A stretch of DNA of 48,063 nt from Candidatus Palauibacter soopunensis. GTDB taxonomy: Bacteria > Gemmatimonadota > Gemmatimonadetes > Palauibacterales > Palauibacteraceae. The DNA is taken from assembly GCF_947581735.1 (NCBI RefSeq), contig NZ_CANPVT010000019.1, forward strand, positions 1 to 48,063. The letters run 5' to 3'. Below the pieces are notes generated by a model that saw only the letters and a list, made by a program, of their open reading frames with translations, had not been told where the DNA came from and made no database searches. How positions within the stretch are numbered: position 1 is the first letter of the stretch; every line of letters begins with the position of its first letter. Both the position numbers and the translations under genes were made by a program. Positions 16,729 to 24,254 of this stretch are shown here, in pieces.

Positions 16729-17960
16729 CACGGCACCGTGAAGGCGGGCGCGGAACTGAAGACGATGCGGATCCTCGGCTGGAATTCCGGTGGCGATTCG
16801 GCGGAACCGAACTCCCAGTAGCCCAGCGCCTGCGCATCGGGATCCGCCCGGAGGCCGATCCGGAGCCGCCGCAGCGAATCCCGCACGGCCCCTGCCATCA
16901 GGACCGTGATGTCGAGGCGAACCGGCTCACCCTCGCGGAGTCTGGCGGGATCGAGCGTCGTGGTGAGCAGGTCCCCGCTCCCGATCGGAGTCTTTTCGCC
17001 AACCTCGAACGGGTCCCCGAGGAGACTCACCTTTCGGGCCTCGATCGTGCGCTCCGCCGCGTACAGGTCGGGCTCGGCCAGCGGGTGCAGGATGATTTCG
17101 GCCTGGCTTACCGTGGCCCCCTCGAGCCCCGCTTCCCCGACGATGCCGGGGGGGACGAACTCGAAGTAGATGCGCGAGGCGGGGAGACCGCCGACGCGAA
17201 GCTCCGTGCCCGTCGGAGGCTGTGGCGGATCCAAAATGAACGCGCGTTCGTCCCAGAACTGGGACTGCGGCACCGGGATGGTGCGCCCGACGAGCGTCGG
17301 GTCGTACCGGAGGGCCATCTGCGTCACCCGGAGTTTCGTTTCGGGGCCGTCCAGCACGATCGCGAAGCCGTTGCCCCCGGCGGTCCGCCGCCACGCCTTC
17401 ATCAGCGAGTCCTCCGCCACGGCCGGCGTCATGAGAAGCGTATCCGACACCGCCTCCAGCACCCCCGACGCGATCTCGACCCCGAGGCTGCCCCCGGGCT
17501 CCGTCCACGGGACCCCGGCCGCCGCCTCCTGCCACGTCGCGTCATGAGGCTCGAAACGCTCCCCCAGTTCGACGAGCCTGACCGTGATGGGAAAGTCCGT
17601 GAACTCGGAGCGGATCGTGTCGAAGCCGAGCACGAACTCCACCTCCTCGAACTTCGCGGCCGGCAGCGTGTCGACGAATGTCCGGATCGTGTCGGGGACG
17701 TGGAAGCGCGCGAGCCCGCGACTCGACACGTCGGTCCCGGCCGTGACGTACACGAACGGTGCGGTGGAGGGCCGGGCGAAGCCGGTCAGGGTCGTATCCC
17801 GCCAGGACGGCAGATCGGAAACGGAGATGGTGACGTCCCGCGTATCCACGCCGGCGCCCGGCACCTTCTCGGAGCCCAGGGAGAGCGGATCCTCCGCGCA
17901 GGCGCCCAGCATGACCGGGAGGATCATCGTGACGAGCGCCGCGAGTCCCCGTCCGTTCAC
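16728..17960 (-). CDS. Large exported lipoprotein of unknown function
   Basis: I chose GTG 17960, which overlaps the cdd stop as GTGA. From there the product is 410 residues and opens with a clean lipoprotein signal: hydrophobic LAALVTMILPVMLGAC with Cys19 lipidated. After it come ACAEDPLSLGSEKVPG and a set of beta-rich segments with repeated patterns such as FVYVTAGTDVSSRGLARFHV and KFEEVEFVLGFDTI. These loosely resemble DNRLRE- or DUF4270-type surface proteins, but I cannot assign a family. The protein is followed without a gap by the PorV/FadL-like barrel, so the two may work together at the outer membrane. Confidence 0.72.
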   Translation of the reverse strand: MNGRGLAALVTMILPVMLGACAEDPLSLGSEKVPGAGVDTRDVTISVSDLPSWRDTTLTGFARPSTAPFVYVTAGTDVSSRGLARFHVPDTIRTFVDTLPAAKFEEVEFVLGFDTIRSEFTDFPITVRLVELGERFEPHDATWQEAAAGVPWTEPGGSLGVEIASGVLEAVSDTLLMTPAVAEDSLMKAWRRTAGGNGFAIVLDGPETKLRVTQMALRYDPTLVGRTIPVPQSQFWDERAFILDPPQPPTGTELRVGGLPASRIYFEFVPPGIVGEAGLEGATVSQAEIILHPLAEPDLYAAERTIEARKVSLLGDPFEVGEKTPIGSGDLLTTTLDPARLREGEPVRLDITVLMAGAVRDSLRRLRIGLRADPDAQALGYWEFGSAESPPEFQPRIRIVFSSAPAFTVP

Positions 17961-18403
17961 GGCCCCGTCTCCGCCGGCGCGGCCATCCGTTCCAGCGAGA
18001 AGTTCGCCGGCAACAGGTCCCGCAACCGCCACACGGCGGACTCCCCGTTCGTTCCGATGCTCATGACCTCGAGTTTCCGGCCGAACTCGGCGAGCGCCTG
18101 GCGACACATCCCGCACGGCGGGGCCGGGACGGCGCCGCTCGTCACGATCGCGATGCGGGAGAAGGCGCGTGCTCCCGAGGCGACCGCGTGCCCCAGCGCG
18201 ACCCGCTCGGCGCACGTCCCCACGGGATACGAGGCGTTCTCCACGTTGCACCCGGCGAAGACCCGGCCGTCATCGGCCTCGAGCACCGCGCCGACGAGGA
18301 AACGGGAGTACGGAGCGTACGCGCGCTCGCGGGCGACCCTCGCCCGGGCGGCGAGATCTTCCCATGAGCGCGGCTCTCCGGCTGTCACTCGAGTCTCGGT
18401 CAT
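17957..18403 (-). CDS. cdd: Cytidine deaminase
   Basis: It deaminates cytidine and deoxycytidine to uridine forms in pyrimidine salvage. The 148-residue product starts at ATG 18403 inside the alr stop (ATGA). AYAPYSRFLVGAVL and CNVENASYPVGTCAER contain the substrate Asn/Glu and the first zinc ligand with the catalytic Glu (CAE). PCGMCRQALAEF supplies the other two zinc cysteines. The three-cysteine zinc site and small size are those of homotetrameric bacterial Cdd. The last 35 residues (LLPANFSLERM region) match the family tail. Confidence 0.96.
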   Translation of the reverse strand: MTETRVTAGEPRSWEDLAARARVARERAYAPYSRFLVGAVLEADDGRVFAGCNVENASYPVGTCAERVALGHAVASGARAFSRIAIVTSGAVPAPPCGMCRQALAEFGRKLEVMSIGTNGESAVWRLRDLLPANFSLERMAAPAETGP

Positions 18404-19611
18404 CGGCTCCCATCCGCAGCGTCGGCCCATCCGCCCACGTAGTGTCGCGGCAGGCGGCGTCCGATCGCCGTCAGCACCTCGTATTCGATCGTCCCGGCGG
18501 TCTCCGCGAAATCCGCCAGCCCGACCTCTTTCCCTCCGTCACGGCCCAGCAGCGTGGCCACGTCCGCAGCTTCGACACCCGGCGCGCCGGAAACGTCCAC
18601 CGACGTCACGTCCATGCAGACACCGCCCCGGATCGGCACCTGGACTCCGCGGATGAGCGCTCGTCCCTGGTTCGACAGACGCCACGGCAACCCGTCCGCG
18701 TAACCGATCCCCAGAGTCGCGAGACGTTCGGCACGTTTCGTCGTGTAGGTAGCCCCGTAGCTGACCGTCGAGCCCGGCGCCAGGTCACGGACTTCCAGCA
18801 CCCTCGCGCGTACCCGCGCCACACTCTCCGGGTCCGCCGGCGCCCCCGGGGCGCCCGCCCCCCGCCGTCCCCCGTACAGGTAGATCCCCGGTCTGACGAG
18901 CCCCAGATGATACTGCGGATCCGCCATCACCGCATCGCTGTTCGCCGCATGCAGGAAGGGGATCTCGACGCCGGCCTCCTCCAGGACCGCTGCGGCCTGC
19001 AGCAAGCGAGCCAACTGAAGGGATGTCGCGGCCGGATCCGTTCCGGCGGAATGGAAATGGGTGTAGACGCTCGCCAGCGAGACGCCGCCGCGTGAGAGGA
19101 TCGACGCGACCTCGGGCGTCCACGCCGCGGCCTCGTCCGCCGGGAGGCCCGCGCGACCCATACCGGTGTCGATCTCGAGGTGGGCGGGGATCTGCGCCGA
19201 CGCCGCCCGCGCGCCGGCCTCGAGCTTCTCGAGCGACGCCAGGCTCAGCGCCGCGCTCTCGAGCCGCGCCTCGAGAAGCTGGGCGATCTCGGTGGCGGCC
19301 GAGGGGGCGAAGACGACGATGCGGCGCTCGATCCCGCCCCGCCGGAGTTCGGCGCCTTCCGGCGGCGTCGCGACCCCGAACGCGTAGGGCTCCAGCCGGT
19401 CCAGGACGCGGGCGACCTCGATCGCGCCGAGGCCGTACGCGTCCGCCTTGACCATCGGGACGAAGCGGGCGGGGGCCACGTGCTTCGCCACGCGCCGGGC
19501 GTTCCGCGAGAGCGCCGCCAGATCGACCTCGAGCCACGCTCGGTAGGGGGGGTCTTCGCGGCTGGGGGTCAAGCGTCGCCGGGGGTTCGGGGAAGGTTCG
19601 CGTCCTGCCAC
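18400..19611 (-). CDS. alr: Alanine racemase
   Basis: This PLP enzyme supplies D-alanine for peptidoglycan. The 403-residue product starts at GTG 19611, giving a 20-residue lead before the conserved YRAWLEVDLAALSRNAR. The PLP lysine is Lys55 in MVKADAYG. The second catalytic residue, Tyr, sits in VSYGATYT. EIDTGMGRAG, LHAANSD and LGIGYADG are also present, as is CMDVTSVDV near the C-terminal beta domain. It is the first gene of the minus-strand run down to comEC and diverges from mazG across about 20 bases, so the two promoters must overlap or sit inside the coding regions. Confidence 0.97.
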   Translation of the reverse strand: MAGREPSPNPRRRLTPSREDPPYRAWLEVDLAALSRNARRVAKHVAPARFVPMVKADAYGLGAIEVARVLDRLEPYAFGVATPPEGAELRRGGIERRIVVFAPSAATEIAQLLEARLESAALSLASLEKLEAGARAASAQIPAHLEIDTGMGRAGLPADEAAAWTPEVASILSRGGVSLASVYTHFHSAGTDPAATSLQLARLLQAAAVLEEAGVEIPFLHAANSDAVMADPQYHLGLVRPGIYLYGGRRGAGAPGAPADPESVARVRARVLEVRDLAPGSTVSYGATYTTKRAERLATLGIGYADGLPWRLSNQGRALIRGVQVPIRGGVCMDVTSVDVSGAPGVEAADVATLLGRDGGKEVGLADFAETAGTIEYEVLTAIGRRLPRHYVGGWADAADGSR

Positions 19612-19631
19612 GGGATGATACTTTCGCCGTC

Positions 19632-20480
19632 ATGCAAGAGCCAACCGCCGCCGGCCTGGAGCGTCTCCACGCGGAAGCCGGGCGCGACGGGGATGATGCC
19701 GTCGCCCGCGTCCTCGCGCTCGTCCGCTTCCTGCGCGTCCGCTGTCCCTGGGACGCGAAGCAGACGCCGCAGACGCTGCGTCCCTATCTCCTGGAGGAGG
19801 CGCACGAAGTCGCGGACGCGATCCGGGCGGGGGACGATGGCGACCTGTCGGGAGAACTGGGCGACCTGCTCCTGAACGTCGCCTTCCAGATCGTGCTCGC
19901 CGAAGAGCGCGGCGCCTTCGGGGCCGCCGATGTCGTCGAAGCGCTGGAGGCGAAGATGGAGGCCCGCCACCCGCACGTGTACGGCGATGCCGACGCCCCG
20001 CCCGACTGGGAGTCCCTCAAGGCCGCGGAACGCGAGTCACCGGACGATCCCTTCCACGGGGTCTCGACCGGGCTCGACCCTCTCAGCCGCGCGGCCCGCG
20101 TGCAGGAGCGGATGGCCGGGTTCGGGTTCGACTGGCCCGATCTCGCGGGTCCCGTGGAGAAGGTGCGCGAAGAGACGGCGGAACTCGAGCACGCGGCGGC
20201 CGAAGACGCGTCGGAGTCTCCCGGGTCGGCCGCCCCGCCCCGGATCGGGGAGGCGAGCCCGGAGGTCGCCGCGGAGGTGGGCGATCTGCTCTTCGCGGTG
20301 GTGAACGCCTCGCGGTGGGCCGGCGTTCACCCGGCCAACGCGCTTCTCGGCGCGGTCGAGAAATTCGAGCGCCGCTGCCGGCGCATGATCGAACTCGCGG
20401 AGAGCCGCGGCCTCGAATGGAAGGGCGCGGACCTCGAGACGCTCGACGCCGTTTGGGAGGAGGTGAAGGCCGACGAATAG
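19632..20480 (+). CDS. mazG: Nucleoside triphosphate pyrophosphohydrolase (MazG)
   Basis: It hydrolyses NTPs and dNTPs to monophosphates and pyrophosphate, a house-cleaning role. The 282-residue product has the two MazG halves. The N-terminal one has CPWDAKQT, LEEAHE (54-59, the metal-binding EExxE) and GELGDLLLNVAFQ with the downstream acidic pair. Next comes the HPHVYGD signature. The second half has KVREETAEL and AAEVGDLLFAVVN. An Ala/Pro-rich insert of about 20 residues (DASESPGSAAPP) splits the second half. The start ATG 19632 is only about 20 bases from the divergent alr start. Confidence 0.95.
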   Translation: MQEPTAAGLERLHAEAGRDGDDAVARVLALVRFLRVRCPWDAKQTPQTLRPYLLEEAHEVADAIRAGDDGDLSGELGDLLLNVAFQIVLAEERGAFGAADVVEALEAKMEARHPHVYGDADAPPDWESLKAAERESPDDPFHGVSTGLDPLSRAARVQERMAGFGFDWPDLAGPVEKVREETAELEHAAAEDASESPGSAAPPRIGEASPEVAAEVGDLLFAVVNASRWAGVHPANALLGAVEKFERRCRRMIELAESRGLEWKGADLETLDAVWEEVKADE

Positions 20481-20494
20481 CGGCCTGGCGCGGC

Positions 20495-21214
20495 TCAGGC
20501 GGGGCCGCTCTCGCGATCCGACGCGCGGGCCGGGCCGGCGAGGTCCGTGAGTTCATAGATGTTACAGACCCGCCACACGGTCTCGCTTCCGGCTCCCGTC
20601 CCCGACTTCATCTCGATGGGGGCGAGGATCCTCCGATACGCTTCGCCCTCGAAGGCGTCGAGCCGGTCCCAGGCCTCGGGGAGCGCGAGACTCTCGAACA
20701 CCTTCACCGCGACGCGGTCGCCGGAAGTTCCGGGGACGAACCCGGGATAACCCTGTCGCGCGGCCCAGCCCCGGTCGTGAAGCGTGCCCTCCACCGTCCC
20801 TTCCACCCAGCGCCCGACGAGCGACGCCACGTGATGATGGTTGTTCTCGCCGGGGAGGAGGGACCCGTACGCGGCCAGGCGACGCTCCGGATGGTCGAGC
20901 AGGGCCTCGATCAGCCGTTCGAGGATCGGTTCGAGATACCCGCGCAGCGCCTCGGCGCCGGTTTCCGCGCCCGGTTCGGCCAGAAGCGCCTCGAGTTCCG
21001 CCAGCGCCCCGGCCGCGCCCGGCCGGCGATCCTCGCCCGGCCGGCGGTCCTCGCCCGGCAGGACGGCGGCAAGCTCTTCGAACCCCGAAAGCATGGCGCC
21101 GAGGCGGGCGGAGCTGCGTTCGGACGCGAGCCGCGCTTCATTGAGGCGGGAGAGGACACCTCTCAGGGCGGCCGGGTCGCGGACCGGGCCCGGCGCCGGG
21201 CCGTCCGCGGTCAC
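20495..21214 (-). CDS. Gamma-glutamylcyclotransferase-like (AIG2/GGCT fold) protein with N-terminal extension
   Basis: The 239-residue product starts at GTG 21214, overlapping the upstream hydrolase stop (GTGA). The C-terminal half, from residue 113, carries the GGCT signature YGSLLPG (116-122). GYPGFVPGT and the catalytic-glutamate segment LDAFEGEAYRR follow, then a closing VCNIYELTDL strand. GGCT-fold enzymes cyclise gamma-glutamyl amines to 5-oxoproline. Substrate is not readable here. The first 110 residues are extra for this family: a predicted helical region broken by a direct repeat GEDRRP-GEDRRP (54-65). ENNHHHV after the YGSL loop is a further unusual local feature. Confidence 0.8.
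   Translation of the reverse strand: MTADGPAPGPVRDPAALRGVLSRLNEARLASERSSARLGAMLSGFEELAAVLPGEDRRPGEDRRPGAAGALAELEALLAEPGAETGAEALRGYLEPILERLIEALLDHPERRLAAYGSLLPGENNHHHVASLVGRWVEGTVEGTLHDRGWAARQGYPGFVPGTSGDRVAVKVFESLALPEAWDRLDAFEGEAYRRILAPIEMKSGTGAGSETVWRVCNIYELTDLAGPARASDRESGPA
21023..21058. repeat. Two tandem 18-base near-identical units inside the GGCT-like gene
   Basis: Two 18-base units, 21023-21040 and 21041-21058, differ at a single position (gat versus ggt). They encode the doubled GEDRRP hexapeptide. The repeat keeps frame and sits in the linker between the helical extension and the GGCT domain, so copy number could change without breaking the gene. Confidence 0.85.
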
Positions 21215-22125
21215 GGTCCTTCCCGCGGCCGCCGCTGAAGAAATTCCCGCACGCCGTCCCAGAACGGCGCCGGCTTCTCGATGAACGGAAAATGTCCCGA
21301 TCCATCGATCCGAATCAGGCGACTGTCAGGCAGCGCCTCGTTCATCGCCTCCACCATCTCGGTGGGGATCGGATCCTGCGCGCCGTGCACGATGAGCACC
21401 GGAATTTCGATCTCGCCGAGAAGGTCCCAGAAGTCGAGCCCCTGGAGCGGAGTCATGAGCAGGCTCGCGACGAGCTGCCCCTGGCGCGCCGTCCGCTCGT
21501 GCAGGGAGAGGCGAAGCAGGCTGTCCGCCACGCTTCCGTCCGCGAACGTCCCGCGGAAGACGTGGAAAAAGACCTGGCTGATGGCCTCCGCCTCCCGCGC
21601 CGCGAACTCCGGCGTCCCCCGAATCGAGTCGATGGCCGCGAGGTCGACCGAATCCCTCCTGGCCAACTGGTTCTCATCGGTCTGCTCGCGAAACCGGCTG
21701 CCCGGCTCGACGGGGGCGACGAGGATGAGCGCCTCCAACCGCTCGGGGCGCTCCGTGGCGTAGAGGAGGGCCGGAATCGCTCCCCACGAGTGCGCGAGCA
21801 GCGTAATCTTCTCGCGTTGCGCGACGTGTTCCCGGATCCGGTCGATGTCCGTGAGGTAGCGCTCCATCGAGAGGCTCGCCGCGTTCACCACGGCCCTGGA
21901 CGCCCCCAGGCCCCGCTGATCGTAGAAGATGGCCTGGTTCGTCTCCGCCAGCGGTCCGAACCATGGACGAAGGTAGGAGTGGTCCAGGCCCGGCCCGCCG
22001 TGCACGACGACGACCGGCTCTCCGACCCCGACCGTCTGGTAGAAGAGTTCCGCCTCGAAGACGGAGAGTGAGCCCGCCCGGGTCGGGGGGGCCGCTTCGG
22101 AGGCCGGAGCGCCACACCCGACCAC
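21211..22125 (-). CDS. Alpha/beta hydrolase, proline-iminopeptidase-like, probably a lipoprotein
   Basis: From GTG 22125 the product has 304 residues. It shows VVVHGGPGLDHSYLRPWF (oxyanion region), the nucleophile elbow AHSWG, the acid in VHGAQDPIPT and the base in GSGHFPFIE, so the Ser-Asp-His triad is complete. The HGGPG pattern is that of proline iminopeptidases and related exported hydrolases. GTG leaves Cys only four residues in. The frame stays open upstream to 22170, where a CTG overlaps the MOSC stop (CTGA). Starting there gives a 19-residue lipoprotein signal ending LAALVVGC. I therefore think the real protein is longer and lipidated. Substrate is unknown. Confidence 0.88.
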   Translation of the reverse strand: MVGCGAPASEAAPPTRAGSLSVFEAELFYQTVGVGEPVVVVHGGPGLDHSYLRPWFGPLAETNQAIFYDQRGLGASRAVVNAASLSMERYLTDIDRIREHVAQREKITLLAHSWGAIPALLYATERPERLEALILVAPVEPGSRFREQTDENQLARRDSVDLAAIDSIRGTPEFAAREAEAISQVFFHVFRGTFADGSVADSLLRLSLHERTARQGQLVASLLMTPLQGLDFWDLLGEIEIPVLIVHGAQDPIPTEMVEAMNEALPDSRLIRIDGSGHFPFIEKPAPFWDGVREFLQRRPREGP

Positions 22126-22166
22126 GAGAGCCGCGAGGACGGCGTGGCGGCGCGCGGGGCCGGCGG

Positions 22167-22637
22167 TCAGGATTCCCAGGCCACCGCGTCGCCGAGGGCG
22201 AGGGGGCCGCCCTCGAGCACCATTCCGTACGCGCCGCCGCGCCAGTCGGGCGCCAGCGCCGCCTTGAGCCCGGGCGCCGCGTCCTCCATGCGCCCGCAGG
22301 GCAGCGTCTCGCCGCGAATGCGGATGCGACAGCCCGCGATCCGCAGCACCCGGTCCGCGGTCTCGCAGAAGTCTACGCCGCGCACGAGCAGGTTGGCCCG
22401 GCGGGCATCCGGGGCCAGATCGACACCGACCTCCCGCGTCGCCGTCTCCCAGGCGTCCGCGTCGAGGAGCGTCACCTGCCGGTAGCCGCCGAGGTCGGCG
22501 TTCCCCTCCAGGCCCTTTCCCGCGACGAGGGTCGCTTCCGGGACCGACTCCATGGGGCCGCTCCGTGCCGACTTGAGCCAGATCGCCTCGAGCCGCGCCG
22601 ATCCGGAGCCGGCCGGCCCGGCCGTGGACTCAGCCAT
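22167..22637 (-). CDS. MOSC-domain protein
   Basis: The 156-residue product is a stand-alone MOSC domain, the fold of the molybdenum cofactor sulfurase C-terminus and of YiiM/YuaD-like proteins. It carries GLEGNADLGGYRQVTLLDAD, RRANLLVRGVD and the late CGRMEDAAPGL, the expected positions of the conserved Arg-Asn and Cys segments. Such proteins transfer sulfur or bind molybdopterin-type ligands; the partner is unknown. ATG 22637 lies eight bases inside the upstream LamG-like gene. Downstream it overlaps the hydrolase start if CTG 22170 is used. Confidence 0.87.
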   Translation of the reverse strand: MAESTAGPAGSGSARLEAIWLKSARSGPMESVPEATLVAGKGLEGNADLGGYRQVTLLDADAWETATREVGVDLAPDARRANLLVRGVDFCETADRVLRIAGCRIRIRGETLPCGRMEDAAPGLKAALAPDWRGGAYGMVLEGGPLALGDAVAWES

Positions 22638-23304
22638 CGGTCACCTCCAGCGAGGAAAAGTGCAGGTTGAGGCCGTGGTTGACCCTCAGTCCCACAACGC
22701 CGTCGACGTGCTGGCCCGTTCTCGCCGTCCGGAACACCTCCTGCTCGTTCACGCCGAAGACCACCTCTTCGCCCCCGGCCTCCACGAAGAGGACGTTCTT
22801 CGCTGTCGCCGCGCCCTCGCCCCGCGCCGCCCAGGCGACGACCGCCTCGTGCTTCGTCCACTCGAGGAGCGTGGAGGTCTCGTCGCCGTCCCGGCGCTTC
22901 ACGATCACGCTCCCGTCCGCCCGGATGAGAAGGTAGGTGTAGGCCTGACCGTCTCCCTGGAGGTCCGCGCCGCCGATGAAGACGCCGAACCCTTCGTTCC
23001 GGCCTTCGGGGTCGAACAGGAAGACGGTCGACTCGACGCGAAAATCGCCGTCCGCCCGGGTCTCGGGGTCGTAGAAGATGCCGGCCGGTCCCGTGGTGAC
23101 GTGCCAGCCGGGCGGCATCTCCTGGAGGGCCTCCACACCGTCTCCTCCGTGGTCGGTGCGGGTGAGCCAGCCGTCGGGCGGCGGCAGCTTGTCTTCCTGG
23201 GCGGCGGCGGCGAGGGGAAGCAGGACCAGGCTTGCGATGGCCAGGGGCCACGCGGCGCCCGGGAAACGCCCCCCGCGGGCGCGCGGGTTCGAATGAGACG
23301 GCAT
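22630..23304 (-). CDS. Secreted LamG/concanavalin-like protein (DUF1080-type fold)
   Basis: I chose ATG 23304, which opens a signal peptide (basic start, then PLAIASLVLLPLAAAAQ) and gives 224 residues. The mature part reads as a jelly roll: GWHVTTGPAGIFYDP, FRVESTVFLFDP, EGFGVFIGG, YTYLLIRADGSVIVKRRDG and a final GVVGLRVNHGLNLHFSSLEV. This order matches LamG/3-keto-disaccharide hydrolase-like domains, but no catalytic residues can be named. It could bind glycans or be a general secreted beta-sandwich. It overlaps the MOSC gene by eight bases. Confidence 0.75.
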   Translation of the reverse strand: MPSHSNPRARGGRFPGAAWPLAIASLVLLPLAAAAQEDKLPPPDGWLTRTDHGGDGVEALQEMPPGWHVTTGPAGIFYDPETRADGDFRVESTVFLFDPEGRNEGFGVFIGGADLQGDGQAYTYLLIRADGSVIVKRRDGDETSTLLEWTKHEAVVAWAARGEGAATAKNVLFVEAGGEEVVFGVNEQEVFRTARTGQHVDGVVGLRVNHGLNLHFSSLEVTDG

Positions 23305-23379
23305 GTTCGGTGTCACTCCGATTTCAGGTCCGGTTCGAGGTTCCAACCGCGGGCTGGCAGCCCGTGGGCGGCATGATAG

Positions 23380-24219
23380 TCACTCCGGCGGCGACTCGCA
23401 GGATTCGCAGCGCGTGAGCCGGAGCGCGACGACTTCGGGCGGCACGAGGAAGCGCACGCCGAGCCGGCTCGTCCCCACGCCGGTCGTGACGAAGAGGTGT
23501 CGTCCGTCCTCCACCACGTGACCCGCCGCGTATCGGTCGCCGAAGCGGGAGGGGGTGATCCCGGGGCCCACGAACGGGATGATCACCTGCCCGCCGTGCG
23601 TGTGACCGGCCAGCGTCAGGGAGGCCCGCGCCGGCACCTCCGGGAAGATGTCCGGATTGTGCGTCACGACGATCACGGGCTCGCCGGGCCGGACCCCATC
23701 GAGCGCGGCCTCGACCGACGGATGGCCCGTCCAGAAGTCCGCCACGCCCGCGATCCAGACGTCGTTACCCCGCACCCGCGCCCGCCGGCCCCGGTTGTCG
23801 AGCACGTTGATCCCGACGCCGGAGAGCGCCTCTTCCACGCGCTCGGCCGACAGCCAGCGGTCGTGGTTGCCGAGCACTGCGAACACGCCGTAGCGGGCGT
23901 CGAGAGCGGCGAGGTCCTCGGCGATCTCCTCCGGCGGCACGAATCGGCCGCCCATGACGTTGTCGATCGTGAGATCGCCGGCGATGAGCACGAGATCCGG
24001 GAGCGTCTCGTTCACCCGCCGCACGACGCGGCGCAGGTTGTCCCGTCCGTTTCGGGGCGAGCCCACGTGCAGGTCGGCGATGAGCGCGATGCGGGTTTCC
24101 TCCCCCTCGGGCCATCCCGGCACCTCGAGGTCGGCCCGGTTGAGGACCAGTCGGCCCGGTTCCCACCAGAACGCCCACGCGGCGAGCAGGGCCGCGGTCG
24201 CGAGGAGGATGAGGAGCAT
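23380..24219 (-). CDS. Membrane-anchored metallophosphoesterase (YkuE/YaeI-like)
   Basis: ATG 24219 opens an N-terminal membrane helix (LLILLATAALLAAWAFWW) and gives 279 residues. The calcineurin-like core is complete: IALIADLHVGS, LIAGDLTID, VLGNHDRW, THNPDIFP and LAGHTHGGQ. The GHTHGGQ ending and the single anchor match the YkuE/YaeI group that faces the periplasm and acts on UDP-2,3-diacylglucosamine-like or related phosphoesters; the exact substrate is not readable. The last residues hold a CESCESPPE tail. It begins 36 bases after the DUF885 stop. Confidence 0.88.
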   Translation of the reverse strand: MLLILLATAALLAAWAFWWEPGRLVLNRADLEVPGWPEGEETRIALIADLHVGSPRNGRDNLRRVVRRVNETLPDLVLIAGDLTIDNVMGGRFVPPEEIAEDLAALDARYGVFAVLGNHDRWLSAERVEEALSGVGINVLDNRGRRARVRGNDVWIAGVADFWTGHPSVEAALDGVRPGEPVIVVTHNPDIFPEVPARASLTLAGHTHGGQVIIPFVGPGITPSRFGDRYAAGHVVEDGRHLFVTTGVGTSRLGVRFLVPPEVVALRLTRCESCESPPE

Positions 24220-24254
24220 CCAGCCCGTCCAGCCGGGGCGCGGTCGCCGCAGCG

